Shown here: positions 51,792-53,345 of the stretch, one piece after another | Layout of the letters: each line of letters begins with the position of its first letter | Numbering within the stretch: the first letter of the stretch is position 1 | Assembly: GCA_021413845.1 (NCBI GenBank) | Contig: JAIOPP010000160.1 | Coordinates: 1-53,345 of the forward strand | Direction of reading: 5' to 3' | Source: Planctomycetia bacterium | Lineage (GTDB): Bacteria; Planctomycetota; Planctomycetia; Pirellulales; PNKZ01 | Length of the DNA: 53,345 bases | Translations under genes and position numbers: made by a program | Notes under the pieces: generated by a model | What the model was told of the DNA's origin: nothing | The model's input: the letters and a program-made list of their open reading frames with translations, nothing else | The model's database searches: none

Positions 51792-53345
51792 CTACTTCCC
51801 CATCCCCTTCGCATACTCCCGAAACTCCCGCATCTCTCGTTCATACCCGCCGGAGAGAATCGGAAACCGGCACCAAGAGCGCGGATCGAGGTTCAAGTCG
51901 TCGACGTGGAAGCTTGGTGCAATCCGTTCGCGCTTCCATTGGTTGCGGCACCAGAGCTTGAAGAAGCGGTCGATCCATTCGACGTGCTGCTCAAGTGTGT
52001 ACTCGGGAAACTCGACCCGCAGCTTTTGCAGAATCTCGATCGGAATCAACTTGTCGCGAATCGCATGGCGTTCGATGTGGTTCAGCAACTCATACGGCAT
52101 GAGGTCCGCTTCGTCGGTTTGCTTCGAGTCGGGCGGGCGCAGTTCGGCGGTCGGCGCTTGCACGTTCACCGCCTTGAGCGCGGCGATCGGATGCAAGCCT
52201 GCCGGGCCGATCGTCTCCAGCCACACCAGCCAACGCCGCAGATACGTTTTGTCGATACCGGCGATCGGGCTCAGGCCGCCGCTGGTGTCGCCGTCCATCG
52301 TCGCGTAGCCGACCGCCGCTTCGGAGCGATTGCTCGTCGCGAGCAGCAGCGCGCCGCGCAGATTCGCAATCATCCACACACCCGGCGACCGAACTCGCGC
52401 TTGAATGTTTTGCAGCGCCAGATCGTCGGTCTTCCAATCGAGCGGCCGGCGGATTGCATCCGCGATTAGGTCGACGTAGCCGCGATGAAGGGCCGAGATA
52501 TCGAGCACCATGAAGTCGGCATGCACGGCCGCGGCCACATCGCGAGCCGCGTTGAGCGTCACTTCGCCGCTATTTTCCGTGGCTTGGTACACGCACGTGA
52601 GGAGCTTATTCAGCACTTCGGCCGACGTCGCGCAGCCTTGCACGCCGCGGCAGTATCCGAGCTTGGCGAGGAAGCGCTGGAGCCCGAGTTCTTGCACGCC
52701 CCGCTCGACGGCCAGCGACACCAAGCAAGCGACGGCCGACGAATCGGCACCGCCGCTGAGCGAGACGACAAACCCATGCGATCGGCTTTTGCGAAGGTAA
52801 TCAAATAGCGCCAGCGGCACTGCACGTGCGAACTCTTCTTCTTTGACGTAAGCCCCATGCTCCCAACGCGGCTCGCGCACAACCGTCGGCACGGGGGCAA
52901 GCGTTGGAAACGAGAACGGCGCTTCGATGCACGAGTCGTGGCCGTGCAGATCCGGGCGGAAACTCCCGGTCCGCGATTGCTTCATTCGGGTCTCGTCGAC
53001 GTCGATCAGCGCCGTCGTGATTCGGGCGTCGTCGAACGTGAAGCGAGGCCCGGTCGCGAGCAGTTCGCCGCCGGAAGCGATGATCGCGTCGCCGTCGTAA
53101 ATGGCCCGGCCGGCTTCGTTGCCCAGCAAGTTCGCGTAAACATAGCTGACGTTGAAGGCCCGAGAGCCTTCGAGCACGAAGCGTTCGCGAACCTGATACT
53201 TGCCGAACGAGAAGTGGCTTGCGCTCGGGTTGAGAATCACATCGACGCCGCGCAGCGCGAGGTCGCTTCCCGGGCGGTCGGCAACCCAGGCATCTTCGCA
53301 GATCTCGAAGCCGATCCGCACTAAGCCGCATTCGAAAAAGATGTC
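51792..53345 (-). CDS. nadE: Glutamine-dependent NAD synthase NadE, N-terminus cut by window edge
   Basis: 517 visible residues; the start lies beyond 53345. The visible N-terminal part is the end of a nitrilase-type glutaminase domain with the catalytic Cys in GFEICEDAW and then LRGVDVILNPSASHFSFG. The C-terminal synthetase half has the P-loop SLSGGADSSAVACL, and YATMDGDTSGGLSPIAGIDK near the substrate site. The enzyme makes NAD from deamido-NAD using glutamine as the nitrogen source. The long C-terminal tail is typical of the two-domain form. Convergent with the LOG gene. Confidence 0.95.
   Translation of the reverse strand, partial: DIFFECGLVRIGFEICEDAWVADRPGSDLALRGVDVILNPSASHFSFGKYQVRERFVLEGSRAFNVSYVYANLLGNEAGRAIYDGDAIIASGGELLATGPRFTFDDARITTALIDVDETRMKQSRTGSFRPDLHGHDSCIEAPFSFPTLAPVPTVVREPRWEHGAYVKEEEFARAVPLALFDYLRKSRSHGFVVSLSGGADSSAVACLVSLAVERGVQELGLQRFLAKLGYCRGVQGCATSAEVLNKLLTCVYQATENSGEVTLNAARDVAAAVHADFMVLDISALHRGYVDLIADAIRRPLDWKTDDLALQNIQARVRSPGVWMIANLRGALLLATSNRSEAAVGYATMDGDTSGGLSPIAGIDKTYLRRWLVWLETIGPAGLHPIAALKAVNVQAPTAELRPPDSKQTDEADLMPYELLNHIERHAIRDKLIPIEILQKLRVEFPEYTLEQHVEWIDRFFKLWCRNQWKRERIAPSFHVDDLNLDPRSWCRFPILSGGYEREMREFREYAKGMGK

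Overview
The window is high-GC bacterial chromosomal DNA that I assign to a planctomycete, most likely a Pirellulales-type organism. The assignment rests on several gene families that are largely confined to that phylum: DUF1501, DUF1549/DUF1553, a YTV-repeat envelope protein, two BBP7 beta-barrel proteins, and a giant surface protein carrying the planctomycete extracellular N-terminal motif. I saw no transposase, integrase, phage gene, rRNA or CRISPR array.

Layout. 1-6100: a cut-off secreted protein, a Clp_N-ThiD2-ThiE fusion, a membrane TPR protein and clpC. 6223-9228: an MCE/Mla-type lipid transport operon. 9416-13306: a Tat-exported DUF1501 protein, a YhcH/YiaL protein, an MFS transporter and a small sigma factor. 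13337-20089 (minus strand): a DUF1549/1553, DUF1501 and PPC-domain operon, then the YTV protein. 20383-25957 (minus): polyprenyl diphosphate synthase with moaC, then the oxidative pentose phosphate genes gnd, an SDR gene and zwf. 26361-37692: a surface block with a small unknown gene, two BBP7 paralogues each followed by a near-identical tRNA-Cys, mscL, an exported WD40 propeller, a 1339-residue SdrD-like repeat protein and a stand-alone paralogue of that protein's C-terminal module. 37834-44472: small membrane, coiled-coil and cytochrome c'-like genes, purM with an early stop, a long dsbD and an APH-fold kinase. 44693-53345: a secreted-type metalloprotease with no visible signal peptide, a PII protein, a receiver-like protein, a polytopic membrane protein, an NHL propeller, a LOG protein and the C-terminal part of NAD synthase.

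Functional picture. Housekeeping functions (thiamine, purine, molybdopterin, NAD, isoprenoid and NADPH supply, proteolysis) are interleaved with planctomycete envelope functions (lipid transport, wall-like YTV protein, outer-membrane barrels, exported propellers and repeat proteins, disulfide transfer). The observations most worth following are the Clp_N-thiamine fusion beside clpC, the in-frame TAG near the 3' end of purM, the BBP7/tRNA-Cys duplication, the giant protein with its detached C-terminal paralogue, and at least five families of short intergenic repeats, three of them in inverted pairs. Many genes have starts chosen from ribosome-binding sites and signal peptides, and these choices are stated in each entry.
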